Shown: positions 17,349 through 26,639 of the stretch, piece after piece
Layout: every line of letters begins with the position of its first letter
Position numbering within the stretch: position 1 is the stretch's first letter
Source: Castellaniella sp. MT123
GTDB lineage: Bacteria; Pseudomonadota; Gammaproteobacteria; Burkholderiales; Burkholderiaceae_B
Reading direction: 5' to 3'
NCBI RefSeq assembly: GCF_039614765.1
Contig: NZ_CP154879.1
Span: 2,914,001 to 2,978,000, forward strand
Length of the DNA: 64,000 nucleotides
The notes under the pieces: generated by a model
What the model was told of the DNA's origin: nothing
Seen by the model: the letters and a program-made list of their open reading frames with translations, nothing else
Database searches by the model: none
Made by a program: the position numbers and the translations under genes

Positions 17349-18788
17349 GTGGCCCCGTTGTCCCCTGAAACTCTGGCCTTGCTGGCGTTGGCGCTGCTGA
17401 TCGGCGTCCTGATCGGGTGGTGGCCGTCGCGCCGGCGCGGGGCTGCGCAGGCCGCCGAACTGGCGCGGCAGACTGAGCGGACGGCGCAGCTGCAGACCCA
17501 GCTGGATCAGACGCGGCAGGTCATGGAGACCCTGGAATCCCGACTGGAGGACTGGCGCGTGCAGGCGCAGGCGCGGGATCTGGACCTGACCCGGTTGCGG
17601 GCCGTCCACCAGGAAAAACTGGCGGCGCTCGATGAACTGAAGCAGGCCTTCGAGCAGTCCAAGGCCGCGATGCGCACGGAATTCCAGAATCTCGCCAGTC
17701 AGGTGCTCGAGGAAAAGGGCAAGACTTTTACCCGGAACAGCCAGGCATCGCTGGATGGCCTGCTGCGGCCGTTTCGCGAGCAGATCGACGGGTTCCAGAA
17801 ACGTGTCAATGAAATCCACGATGCGTCGCTGCGTGGCCAGACCCAACTGGGCGCCGAGATCCGCCGCGTCCTCGACATCGGGCTGAAAATGAGCACCGAG
17901 GCCAATACCCTGGCCACGGCGCTGAAGGGCGACAAGAAGACCACCGGCAACTGGGGCGAAGTCCAGCTGGAACGCAGCCTGCAACTGGCCGGGCTGATGC
18001 CGGGCGACCACTACGAGGCGCAGGCCAGCTTCCGTGACGAGGCGGGCAACCGCCGCCAGCCGGATTTCGTCATCAAGCTGCCCGACGACAAGCACATGGT
18101 CATCGACAGCAAGGTCTCGCTGGTGGATTACGACCGGGCGATCGCGGCGGAAACAGAGGCTGGACGCGAGGCCGCCATGGCAGCCCATGTGCAGGCCGTG
18201 CGTCATCACATCGACGATCTGGCGCGCAAGGACTACAGCAACCTGATCGGCATGAAGAGCCCCAGTTTCGTGTTGATGTTCATGCCCATCGAGCCGGCCT
18301 ACATCGAGGCCATGCAACACAACCGTGACCTGTTCGATCACGGCTATCGCAACAACGTCATTCTGGTGTCGCACACCACGCTGATGCCGATCCTGCGCAC
18401 GGTTGCCAATCTGTGGATGATCGCACGCGGCAACGAACAGACGCGGGCGCTCGGCGATATGGCGGGCGGTCTGTACAACCAGGTCGCCATGGTGGCCGAG
18501 CGTCTGCAGAAACTCGGCAATGCGCTCAATACCGTCAGCACGCATTACAACCATACCGTCACTGCAGTGGCCGGTCAGCAGGGTTTATACGGCAAGGTCA
18601 ACCGCTTTGCCGAACTTTCCGCCAAGGCCAACAAGCAGCTGCCCGCGCTGGAACCCATGCATGCCGACATCGAGGTGCAGCGCCTCGAGACGGTGGTGGC
18701 GGAATCGGCGCCACCCCAGGCGCTGGCATCAGCCGCCGCGGACCCGCTTCCCGAATGGAATGTCAGGGAGATCGATGACCATGACTGA
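17349..18788 (+). CDS. rmuC: DNA recombination protein RmuC
   Basis: This 479-residue protein starts with GTG. It has an N-terminal membrane anchor (LALLALALLIGVLIGWW), a long coiled coil (about 35-130, rich in Gln, Leu and Arg) and the conserved RmuC nuclease-like domain. The signature segments KTTGNWGEVQLER, PDFVIKLPDDKHMVIDSKVSL and SPSFVLMFMPIEPAYIEA are clear. RmuC limits recombination between short inverted repeats in E. coli. Its end overlaps the start of the corA-like gene by 14 nt, suggesting translational coupling. Confidence 0.93.
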   Translation: MAPLSPETLALLALALLIGVLIGWWPSRRRGAAQAAELARQTERTAQLQTQLDQTRQVMETLESRLEDWRVQAQARDLDLTRLRAVHQEKLAALDELKQAFEQSKAAMRTEFQNLASQVLEEKGKTFTRNSQASLDGLLRPFREQIDGFQKRVNEIHDASLRGQTQLGAEIRRVLDIGLKMSTEANTLATALKGDKKTTGNWGEVQLERSLQLAGLMPGDHYEAQASFRDEAGNRRQPDFVIKLPDDKHMVIDSKVSLVDYDRAIAAETEAGREAAMAAHVQAVRHHIDDLARKDYSNLIGMKSPSFVLMFMPIEPAYIEAMQHNRDLFDHGYRNNVILVSHTTLMPILRTVANLWMIARGNEQTRALGDMAGGLYNQVAMVAERLQKLGNALNTVSTHYNHTVTAVAGQQGLYGKVNRFAELSAKANKQLPALEPMHADIEVQRLETVVAESAPPQALASAAADPLPEWNVREIDDHD

Positions 18789-19797
18789 GCCAGACCCCGT
18801 AGAAGCACCCCGTCCGGAGGATGCCTTCCGGCAGTGTGCCATCGCGTCCACCCTGTATGCGCCGGGAAGCCCGCCCCGGGATGTCGGCCTGGAGGACCTG
18901 GGCACCGCGTCGACGCAGTCCGGCTTGCTCTGGGTCGGTCTGAAGGAACCCGATGAAATCCTGTTGCATGCCGTGGGGGGGCGGCTGGGGCTGCCGGAAC
19001 GCGCGATCGAGGAAATCATTGCGCCGCACCGCCGTCCGAAGATCATCGAATACGACCGCCTGACGCTGGTGGTCGCGATCACCGTGGAAATCGCGCATGA
19101 GCGGCCCAGTTTCGGCGATACGCAGATCCTGATCGGCCCGGGTTATTTGCTGACGATCCGCCGCCATGCCGTCGGGTCGCATCAGGAATTGCGCAGCCTG
19201 CTGGCGGAATCGCCCGATCTTCTGGAACGCGGCAGCGACTACGTGGCCTCGACCTTGCTGGATCTGCTGGCGGACCGATACGTCCAGGCCCTGAACCACA
19301 TGGAGGCCCAGGTCGAGAACATCGAGCATCAGTTCCTGCTGCGCGGGTTTCGAGAAAAAGAAATCCGCCGCCTGTATCGCCTGCGACGCGACCTGCTGCG
19401 CATGCAGACCGCCATCGCGCCGCTGGTCGAGATCTGCCGTCGCCTGGCGCGGGTGGACACCCGCAATATCGGGGCCGACAGCCGGGGATACTTCGGCGAG
19501 GTCGCCGACCGCATCCAGCGCGCGGTGGAAGGTTTTTCGGGGCTGCGCGAAGCCCTGGTCTTCGCCTTCGAGGCCAGCATGATGATCAGCCAGATGCAGC
19601 AGACCGACATTACCCGCAAACTGGCGGCCTGGGCGGCCATCCTGGCGGTGCCTACGGCCGTCGCGGGTATCTACGGCATGAATTTCCATGACATACCGGA
19701 ATTGAGCATGCCCTACGGGTATCCCATCATGATGTCGGCGACGGCGGGGGTCTGCGGCCTTCTGTACTGGAAATTCCGCCGGATCAAGTGGCTGTAG
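18775..19797 (+). CDS. corA: CorA-family magnesium/divalent cation transporter
   Basis: This protein of about 340 residues has a cytoplasmic N-terminal domain, a long stalk helix and two C-terminal membrane helices. The pore signature YGMN lies at the end of helix 1 (GIYGMNFHDIPE), the diagnostic motif of the CorA/Mrs2 family. It mediates Mg2+ (or Co2+/Ni2+/Zn2+) passage across the inner membrane. Two start codons, 18775 and 18781, are possible behind GGGAG; the first has the closer spacing. It overlaps the end of rmuC. CorA versus ZntB function cannot be separated from the motif alone. Confidence 0.88.
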   Translation: MTMTEPDPVEAPRPEDAFRQCAIASTLYAPGSPPRDVGLEDLGTASTQSGLLWVGLKEPDEILLHAVGGRLGLPERAIEEIIAPHRRPKIIEYDRLTLVVAITVEIAHERPSFGDTQILIGPGYLLTIRRHAVGSHQELRSLLAESPDLLERGSDYVASTLLDLLADRYVQALNHMEAQVENIEHQFLLRGFREKEIRRLYRLRRDLLRMQTAIAPLVEICRRLARVDTRNIGADSRGYFGEVADRIQRAVEGFSGLREALVFAFEASMMISQMQQTDITRKLAAWAAILAVPTAVAGIYGMNFHDIPELSMPYGYPIMMSATAGVCGLLYWKFRRIKWL

Positions 19798-19888
19798 AAC
19801 CGACGACCCGGCCATGAACGGGTGATTCAGCTGAATTTAGGCTGAGCGGGAGTACGTTGAGAGCTCGTCTTCTGGTTGGGAGCTTGCC

Positions 19889-22186
19889 ATGGCCGCACAA
19901 TTTCCGACACTCGCCTCCGACGAGTCCGAGCTTTCACCGTGGTGGATCCGGTCGATCCTGATGGTGATGGTCGTTGGGCTGGCGATCCTGATCGCGATCA
20001 CGGCTCAGGGCTACACCAAGGCACCACCGATTCCGCAGCGCGTGGTGGACGCCCAGGGTGCGACGCTGTTCACCGGCGCGGATATTCGTGACGGGCAGGG
20101 CGTGTTCCTGAAATATGGACTGATGGACAATGGCTCGGTCTGGGGGCATGGGGCGTATCTGGGGCCGGACTTCTCCGCCGAGGCCTTGCATCGGATGGGG
20201 CAGGACACGGCTGCCGCCGTGGCCCAGCGTCAGTTCGGGAAACCGCTGGATCAGCTCGATGCCACGCAGCAGGCCGCCGTGCATGCCGAGGTCGCCATCA
20301 TCCTGAAAAAGAACCGCTACGATGCGGCCTCCGGCGTGCTGACCCTGACCCCCGAGGAAACCCAGGCCTGGAGTCAGCAGGTTCCCTATTGGACACGATA
20401 TTTTCAGCACCCGGAGATCAATGGTGGCCTCAAGGCGGGGATGATCTCGGATGCTGCCGAATTGCGGCAGTTCTCGGCCTTCGTGGCCTGGTCGGCCTGG
20501 GCCTCGGTAGCCAACCGGCCTGGTTACGGCTATTCCTACACTAACAATTTTCCCTATGATCCGCAGGTGGGTAATACGCCGATCCCGGGTGCGCTGCTCT
20601 GGAGCGCCCTGAGCCTGCTGGTGCTGCTCGCCGGCATGGCGGCCGTCCTGATGGTGTCCGGTAAATTCGACTACCTGGGCTGGGTATCGCGCGGACATCG
20701 GCCGCACCCGAATATCGTTCCCGGGCAGTCCAGCCCTGCGCAGCGGGCGCTGGTCAAGTTTTTCGTGGTCGTGGCGCTGCTATTCCTGTTCCAGACCCTG
20801 GTGGGTGGGGCGACGGCGCACTATCGGGCCGACCCGGGCAGTTTTTACGGCATCCAGCTGGAAGACTGGTTTCCCAGCAACCTGATGCGGACCTGGCACC
20901 TGCAAAGCGCCATCTTCTGGATTGCCACAGCCTATGTGGCGGCTGCCTTGTTCCTGGGCCGGTCCCTGCGTCGCGAGGACCCGCGCGGACTGCTGACCTG
21001 GACGCACATCCTGTTTGGCGCTTTCGCGGCGGTTGTGGTCCTGAGCCTGCTGGGCGAATGGGCCGGGATGTCGAACTTGCTGGGATCCTGGTGGTTCTGG
21101 CTGGGCAACCAGGGTTGGGAATACCTGGAGATCGGCCGGTTCTGGCAGATTCTGCTGATCGTGGGCCTGTCCGTCTGGTTCATCCTGCTGTTCTGGCTCT
21201 GTCGGCCCGCCCGCATCGACAACACAGATGTGCGGCCGATTGCCCGCATGTTCCTGTGGGCGGCGTCCGCCATCCCGGTGTTCTATCTGCCTGCCCTGTT
21301 CTATGGGGCCCATACGAACTACACCGTGGTCGAAACCTGGCGCTTCTGGATCATCCACCTGTGGGTGGAAGGCTTCTTCGAGTTCTTCGCGACCACTGTC
21401 GTGGCCCTGATGCTCTACCAGCTGGGGCTGGCCAGCCGCAACGTGGCGTTGCGCGTCATTTACCTGGACGCCATCCTGTATTTCCTGGGCGGGCTGATCG
21501 GGACCGGCCACCATTGGTACTTCGTGGGTCATACGCAGCTGAACATGTCCTTGTCCGCGCTCTTTTCCGTCCTGGAAGTCGTGCCCCTGACCCTGTTGAC
21601 ACTGGATGCCTGGGATTTCGTGCACACCACCAAGGGTCAGGTCATCGTCGATGGTCAGCCCCAGCAGGTACAGCACAAATGGACCTTCTATTTCCTGATG
21701 GCGGTGGGTTTCTGGAATTTCGTTGGCGCCGGGATGTTCGGCTTCCTGGTCAATCTGCCGATTGTCAGCTATTACGAAGTCGGCACCCAGTTGACGCCCA
21801 ATCATGGGCACGCTTCGTTGATGGGCGTCTTCGGCATGCTGGCGCTGGGGCTGATGACTTTCGTGCTGCGCCAGACGGTGGATGAACGGCATTGGCCGGA
21901 GATCGAAAAATACATCAAGATCGGATTCTGGGGCACGAATATCGGGCTGGCCATGATGGTCGTCATGAGCTTGTTCCCCAGCGGCGTACTGCAGGTCTGG
22001 GACGTCGTGCAGCACAGTTACTGGCATGCACGCAGCATCGACTACATCGGCACGCCGCGCCAGCACCTGATCGAATGGCTGCGCCTGCCCGGCGATCTGG
22101 TGTTCATCATCTTCGGTTCGATTCCGATGCTGATCGCGTCCACCAAGGGCTGGCTGAGCGTGCGGGGAATTCGATCGGTCCGGTGA
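19889..22186 (+). CDS. norB: Quinol-dependent nitric oxide reductase (qNOR)
   Basis: At 765 residues this is the single-subunit qNOR form: an N-terminal cytochrome-c-like extension (about 30-230, without a CxxCH haem motif) fused to the NorB haem-copper-oxidase core of 12-14 helices. Core histidines are visible in RTWHLQSAIFW, HLWVEGFFEFF (with its Glu), IGTGHHWYFVGH and PNHGHASLMGVFG. It reduces two NO to N2O using quinol electrons, in denitrification or NO detoxification. No norC, norQ or norD is adjacent, consistent with qNOR. No convincing NorR, NnrR or Fnr site was seen in the 91 nt upstream. Confidence 0.95.
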   Translation: MAAQFPTLASDESELSPWWIRSILMVMVVGLAILIAITAQGYTKAPPIPQRVVDAQGATLFTGADIRDGQGVFLKYGLMDNGSVWGHGAYLGPDFSAEALHRMGQDTAAAVAQRQFGKPLDQLDATQQAAVHAEVAIILKKNRYDAASGVLTLTPEETQAWSQQVPYWTRYFQHPEINGGLKAGMISDAAELRQFSAFVAWSAWASVANRPGYGYSYTNNFPYDPQVGNTPIPGALLWSALSLLVLLAGMAAVLMVSGKFDYLGWVSRGHRPHPNIVPGQSSPAQRALVKFFVVVALLFLFQTLVGGATAHYRADPGSFYGIQLEDWFPSNLMRTWHLQSAIFWIATAYVAAALFLGRSLRREDPRGLLTWTHILFGAFAAVVVLSLLGEWAGMSNLLGSWWFWLGNQGWEYLEIGRFWQILLIVGLSVWFILLFWLCRPARIDNTDVRPIARMFLWAASAIPVFYLPALFYGAHTNYTVVETWRFWIIHLWVEGFFEFFATTVVALMLYQLGLASRNVALRVIYLDAILYFLGGLIGTGHHWYFVGHTQLNMSLSALFSVLEVVPLTLLTLDAWDFVHTTKGQVIVDGQPQQVQHKWTFYFLMAVGFWNFVGAGMFGFLVNLPIVSYYEVGTQLTPNHGHASLMGVFGMLALGLMTFVLRQTVDERHWPEIEKYIKIGFWGTNIGLAMMVVMSLFPSGVLQVWDVVQHSYWHARSIDYIGTPRQHLIEWLRLPGDLVFIIFGSIPMLIASTKGWLSVRGIRSVR

Positions 22187-22211
22187 TGAGGGGCGCCGCG
22201 GGCTGTGGTCA

Positions 22212-22928
22212 TCAGACCCATTCCGCCATCAGGAACCGCATGGATTCGGTATCCCGACGCAGGGTGACTTCGTCTTGGGATACGGCCAGGAACCAGGTCT
22301 GACGATCCTTGTGGGGGCGGGGTTTGGCGAAACCCGCCGGGGTCAGCAGCGCCAGGCACCAGGCAGGCTGCGGATCGCGCACCGAGCGGTACAGGATGCC
22401 GCCGATGTCGGCCAGCCGCGCCGTGCGCGCGAATTGCTGGGTGGGGCCGTAAGCCGTCGGATGCCGCCAGACCGCCTGGTCCGCGTCGAAGGGCGGGTGC
22501 CGCAGATCCACGATGGATGTGGCGATGTCCACCTTGAACGCCGTATGGGCAACCGGTTCGAGGCGCTGCAGACCGGCCGAGTCCCGCAGGAATCGCCAGC
22601 GCCAGTAGCCCAGTTCGGCGGCGGCCGTGCGGACCGATTGCGCGCCATAGAATACGCCCGGGTCGGTCACGGCGCGAAAGCGCGACCCGCCACGCAGCGG
22701 GCTGTAGCGAAAAGGGGTCGCCAGCAGATAGTCCAGGTCGTCGGTGTCGGCCGGCAGGGCCGGTTTTCCGGATTCGAGCAGGGTTTCCAGGACGTCCTGT
22801 TCGTCCTGATTGTCCACGAGCTTCATCGTGGCGGCGATGTGCTGGGATTCCACCATGCGCCAGGCCTGGCCCTGCCAGGCGCGGGCTTCAGATGACAGCG
22901 CGGGAGGCGTCCAGGTATTGAACGACAC
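22212..22928 (-). CDS. RES-domain toxin
   Basis: This 238-residue protein carries the RES domain, named for its conserved Arg-Glu-Ser: Arg in TPFRYSP, Glu in FYGAQSVRTAAAELGYWR and Ser in YRSVRDP. RES toxins (for example MbcT) degrade or modify cellular NAD+. It overlaps the upstream antitoxin gene by 41 nt in another frame, so its translation is coupled to the antitoxin. The order antitoxin-then-toxin and the partner family (Xre with a C-terminal MbcA/ParS domain) fit the known RES/Xre modules. The catalytic triad looks intact, so the toxin is probably active. Confidence 0.88.
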   Translation of the reverse strand: MSFNTWTPPALSSEARAWQGQAWRMVESQHIAATMKLVDNQDEQDVLETLLESGKPALPADTDDLDYLLATPFRYSPLRGGSRFRAVTDPGVFYGAQSVRTAAAELGYWRWRFLRDSAGLQRLEPVAHTAFKVDIATSIVDLRHPPFDADQAVWRHPTAYGPTQQFARTARLADIGGILYRSVRDPQPAWCLALLTPAGFAKPRPHKDRQTWFLAVSQDEVTLRRDTESMRFLMAEWV

Positions 22929-23268
22929 GGACCAGGCCTTCGGTGTGGTGAATCAGGTCGATGGGGCGGCCATTGAGCGCCCGGTTTTCGCTTTGCAGCC
23001 ATTGGCGCGCGGCCAACGCGTTGCCCACGATGGAATCCAGGGACCGGTAGACGCGGATGAGCAGCAGCGCGAATTCCCATTCCTTGCGGCTGGCATCCAG
23101 CGTGTAGCCGCCCTTGCACAGGCGGCTGACGGTCGCGGCGCTGAGACCCAGGACTTTGGCCAGCGTGGCCTGGGGCATGGCCAGGTGGTTGGCCGCGCGT
23201 ACGACGGCTTTGCTGAGCACCTGGGATGGGTCCGGCTGCGTACTGTTCTGGAGGGTGGAAGGAATCAT
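22888..23268 (-). CDS. Xre/MbcA/ParS-type antitoxin
   Basis: This is the 126-residue partner of the RES toxin. The N-terminal half has a Xre-like helix-turn-helix (PQATLAKVLGLSAATVSRL) and the C-terminal half the MbcA/ParS toxin-binding domain, ending in VRVVQYLDASRAVI. The start at 23268 (MIPSTLQ) follows an AAGGAAAG ribosome-binding site; the 12-residue longer frame would begin inside the promoter. Such antitoxins neutralise the toxin and repress the operon by binding its promoter, where a 7-bp inverted repeat is visible. Confidence 0.88.
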   Translation of the reverse strand: MIPSTLQNSTQPDPSQVLSKAVVRAANHLAMPQATLAKVLGLSAATVSRLCKGGYTLDASRKEWEFALLLIRVYRSLDSIVGNALAARQWLQSENRALNGRPIDLIHHTEGLVRVVQYLDASRAVI

Positions 23269-23274
23269 GATGGC

Positions 23275-23298
23275 TTTCCTTGTTCTAAGGAAATTATA
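23275..23298 (-). promoter_or_regulatory. RES/Xre promoter -10 box and overlapping inverted-repeat operator
   Basis: On the minus strand a perfect TATAAT (23293-23298) is followed directly by the inverted repeat TTTCCTT-agaac-AAGGAAA (23293-23275). The second arm doubles as the antitoxin ribosome-binding region. This layout suits autorepression by the antitoxin. The -35 region is weak. Confidence 0.55.
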
Positions 23299-23456
23299 CA
23301 TCACATAAATTTCTACAGAAAGAAAATCTGGAATGGCGATTCGTCAGGACGAGCCACCGCGAAGTCCAAGGTGTCGTCCGATGTTCCCGTCGGTTCACAA
23401 GGTATGGATTGACCGTCTATCATTTCGCTTTTGACTCTCGGATCGAGAATCTCATC

Positions 23457-25481
23457 ATGTCCGAACCCTCCGCATCACTGAAGGAACTCACCCTGCGGGG
23501 CGTGATCCTGGGCACCCTCATCACACTGGTCTTTACCGCATCCAACGTTTATCTGGGACTGAAGGTGGGGTTGACCTTCGCGTCTTCCATTCCGGCCGCG
23601 GTCATTTCCATGGCCTTGCTGCGTGTTTTCCGGGATTCGAACATCCTGGAAAATAATATTGTTCAGACGCAGGCCTCGGCGGCGGGTACCTTGTCGGCCA
23701 TCATCTTCGTGCTGCCAGCCTTGCTCATGATGGGCTACTGGTCCGGCTTTCCCTTGTTGCAGACCGCCATGATCTGCGCTTGCGGCGGCATCCTGGGCGT
23801 GGTGTTCACGGTGCCGCTGCGCCGTGCGCTGGTGGTCAACAGCGATCTGCCATACCCCGAAGGGGTGGCGGCAGCCGAGATTCTGCGGGTGGGGCAGGGA
23901 CGGGCAGACGACGAAACATCCGACAAGGGGCAGGGCTTCAGGGAAATTGTGCTGGGCGGCACGGTGGCTGGCGGTTTCAGTCTGCTGACGGGGGGCTTCC
24001 GGGTGGCGGTGGACAGCGTCAGCCACTGGTTCGGCATCGGGCGAGCCGTCTTTCAATTGCCGCTGGGCCTGTCCTTTGCTCTGGTAGGCGCGGGCTATCT
24101 GGTCGGTATCACCGGCGGCACCGCCATGCTGGTGGGGGTCGTCCTGACCTGGGGCGTCGTGGTGCCGTGGCTCACACATCTGTTGCCCATGCCCGACGGC
24201 GGCACGCTGGCCAGCTTCGCCACCGGGGTCTGGGTATCCAAAGTGCGGCTGATGGGGGCCGGGATGATTGCCGTGGCGGCCGTCTGGACGTTGATCACGC
24301 TGATCAAGCCCATGATCGAGGGCATGCGCATTTCCTTGTCCGTGCTCAGGAGCGGCTCAGGCGCATCCAGCCAGGCGCGGGCGGATGCCGATCTGTCGCC
24401 TCGGCTGCTGCTCACGCTGACGGTTTTCATGATCCTCCTGCTGGGGGCCACGTTCTGGTCCTTCGTGGCGGATTCCGGCCTGCCGGCGGCGACCGCCTGG
24501 ACGCTGGTGGTCGTCGGTACGCTGCTGGCCTTCTTTTTCGGCTTTCTGGTGGCTGCGGCCTGCGGCTACATGGCCGGGCTGGTGGGGTCGTCGGCCAGTC
24601 CGATTTCGGGTATTGCCGTGATTGCGGTCCTGGCTTCGTCCATGATCTTCATCGGCATCGGCCAGGCGCAGGGCGTGCTCGGCAGCCATGAATCCGTGCG
24701 TTTCTTCACGGCGTTGGCCCTGTTCTGCACCTCTGTCGTGGTGGCCATCGCCGCGATCTCCAATGACAATCTGCAGGACCTGAAGACCGGCTGGCTGGTG
24801 CACGCCACACCCTGGCGGCAGCAGGTGGCGCTCATCATCGGCTGCGTGATCGGTGCACTGACAATCCCGCCCGTACTCGACCTGCTCTATCAGGCGTATG
24901 GCTTCATCGGCAGCTTGCCGCGCGCCGAGATGGACCCCGCCCAGGCCCTGGCCGCGCCCCAGGCATCGCTGATGATCACGATTGCCGATGGGCTGTTCAG
25001 TCATACGCTGGACTGGACATACATCCGGTTCGGCGTGTATGTCGGCGTGGTCCTGATCGTGCTCGACGCGCTGCTCGGTCGCCTGACGACGCACTATCGT
25101 GTGCCACCGCTGGCGGTCGCCATGGGTGTGTACCTGCCGCCGTCGGTCGCCACCGCGTTGTTTGTGGGTTCGCTGATCTCCTGGATCGTCCGGCGGCGCA
25201 TCCGGGCCGCTGCCGCATCCGCGCACACGGATCCCGCACCCTGGCTCAAAGCGGCGGATCGCAAGGGCACGCTCTTTGCGTCAGGCCTGATCGTCGGCGA
25301 AAGCCTGGTGGGCGTGGTGCTGGCGATCATCATCGTGGCCTCGGTCGCCACGGGTGGCAGCGATGCACCGCTGGCCTTGGTGGGTGGAGTCAATTTCGCC
25401 CCCGTGGCCACCGTTATCGGGCTGGCCTGCTTTCTCGCCATGTGTCTGGCGTTCATCCGGCGTCTGGTAGCGCGTCAGTGA
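23457..25481 (+). CDS. OPT-family oligopeptide transporter
   Basis: This is a 674-residue membrane protein with about 14-16 hydrophobic segments. The N-terminal signature LTLRGVILGTLITLVFTASNVYLG and the segment SDLPYPEGVAAAEILRVGQG are typical of the bacterial OPT family (EspB/YhaQ-like). OPT carriers move small peptides or metal chelates with protons; bacterial members are little studied. The start at 23457 (MSEPSA) is chosen since the conserved N-terminus follows directly and an upstream alternative adds only unrelated residues. It is monocistronic, with a convergent ABC gene 50 nt downstream. Confidence 0.9.
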   Translation: MSEPSASLKELTLRGVILGTLITLVFTASNVYLGLKVGLTFASSIPAAVISMALLRVFRDSNILENNIVQTQASAAGTLSAIIFVLPALLMMGYWSGFPLLQTAMICACGGILGVVFTVPLRRALVVNSDLPYPEGVAAAEILRVGQGRADDETSDKGQGFREIVLGGTVAGGFSLLTGGFRVAVDSVSHWFGIGRAVFQLPLGLSFALVGAGYLVGITGGTAMLVGVVLTWGVVVPWLTHLLPMPDGGTLASFATGVWVSKVRLMGAGMIAVAAVWTLITLIKPMIEGMRISLSVLRSGSGASSQARADADLSPRLLLTLTVFMILLLGATFWSFVADSGLPAATAWTLVVVGTLLAFFFGFLVAAACGYMAGLVGSSASPISGIAVIAVLASSMIFIGIGQAQGVLGSHESVRFFTALALFCTSVVVAIAAISNDNLQDLKTGWLVHATPWRQQVALIIGCVIGALTIPPVLDLLYQAYGFIGSLPRAEMDPAQALAAPQASLMITIADGLFSHTLDWTYIRFGVYVGVVLIVLDALLGRLTTHYRVPPLAVAMGVYLPPSVATALFVGSLISWIVRRRIRAAAASAHTDPAPWLKAADRKGTLFASGLIVGESLVGVVLAIIIVASVATGGSDAPLALVGGVNFAPVATVIGLACFLAMCLAFIRRLVARQ

Positions 25482-25531
25482 CGGCCGCCGGTCCGCCAGA
25501 GGGCGCGTACCGGCCCGCCAAGCGGAATGCG

Positions 25532-26551
25532 TCAACTACCGTTCTGGCCGGCCAGCCCGCTGACGAACAGATCGGACCATTTCGCCGGCTTGTTCTTGAT
25601 GGTGCCTGCCCGGGACATGAAGTCCGCGTATTCCATCATGCCATTGGGCGTAGTCGAGAACCGAGTATCCGGATCCGCCAGGATTTTTTCAACCTCGGCC
25701 TGAGGCATCTTGATCTTGGAGACGCGCAGGAAGGTTTCGGCGGCACCTTTCTTATCCTTGGCGATGTAGGCGTCGGCCTGGTCCTGGGCTTTCATGAAGG
25801 CCCTGATCAGCCTGGGATTCTCGTCCGCGAACTGCTTCAGGGCGTAGATGACGGTCAGCGTGATGTTCCCCAGAACCTGTGTCGAGCTGAAGACGCGCGA
25901 GATCTTCGGATCTTCCAGTTCCAGGTACGAGAACGGCGGCGAGGTGAAGTGGGCCGTGATCTCGGTCTTGCCCGAGGTCAGTGCGGCAAGCGCGTCCGGG
26001 TGCGGCAGGCTGACGGTGATGGGGTCCAGCTTGGCGTAGTTCTTGATGCCGAATTCCTTGGCGACTGCCATCTGCAGCATCACGGCGGACAGGGACGTCT
26101 TGACGCCGGGCAGCGCGATCTTGTCCTTGGTGGTGAAGTCTTTCAACGACTTGACGTTCGGGTTGTTGGTGTTCATCCATAGCGCGGATGTGCCGAGCGC
26201 GCCCAGTCCGATGACCTCGGAGCGTGGGATGCCGTGCGCCTTGGACCACAGCGTGATGAATCCCGGAGAGCCCGTGCCGGCGATGTCCAGATTGCCGGCG
26301 AGCATCGCGTCGTTGATGACGTTGCCGCCGTCGATGTTCAGCCAATTGATCCGGATGTCGCCCAGGCCGTCGGCCTTGGCCTGCTTTTCGATCAGGTGCT
26401 GGTCGCGCATCACCATCAGGGGCAGGTACAGGATCCCGTACCCGTGAGATATCCTGACCGCCGACGCTTCCGCGCGCGCGGCGGTCGGCGCGGAAATCAG
26501 GCCGCCGATTGCGCCTGCCAAAGCCATTGCCAGAAAAGTTCTACGTATCAT
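25532..26551 (-). CDS. NitT/TauT-type ABC transporter substrate-binding protein
   Basis: This 339-residue periplasmic protein has a signal peptide (MIRRTFLAMALAGAIGGLISAPTAARA) cleaved around residue 27. The body resembles SsuA/TauA-type binders of the NMT1/THI5-like fold, with segments such as AMLAGNLDIAGTGSPGF and LTSGKTEITAHFTSPPF. Ligands of this family include sulfonates, nitrate, pyrimidine precursors and aromatic acids, and no residue here decides among them. It is the last gene of an operon whose order is ATPase, permease, binding protein, 88 nt after the permease. Confidence 0.87.
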   Translation of the reverse strand: MIRRTFLAMALAGAIGGLISAPTAARAEASAVRISHGYGILYLPLMVMRDQHLIEKQAKADGLGDIRINWLNIDGGNVINDAMLAGNLDIAGTGSPGFITLWSKAHGIPRSEVIGLGALGTSALWMNTNNPNVKSLKDFTTKDKIALPGVKTSLSAVMLQMAVAKEFGIKNYAKLDPITVSLPHPDALAALTSGKTEITAHFTSPPFSYLELEDPKISRVFSSTQVLGNITLTVIYALKQFADENPRLIRAFMKAQDQADAYIAKDKKGAAETFLRVSKIKMPQAEVEKILADPDTRFSTTPNGMMEYADFMSRAGTIKNKPAKWSDLFVSGLAGQNGS

Positions 26552-26639
26552 GTCTACTCCTGTTTTGGTATGTTTGTGATGGTTGAGACTGCCGGAATAA
26601 AACGGTCGGTTCTGCGCATGGCGCGTTCGGAAATGGGTG

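Noticed and set aside
19798..19888. NorR or NnrR-type site upstream of the nitric oxide reductase
   Set aside because: No GTCA-N3-TGAC or TTGAT-N4-ATCAA pattern is present in the 91-nt gap.
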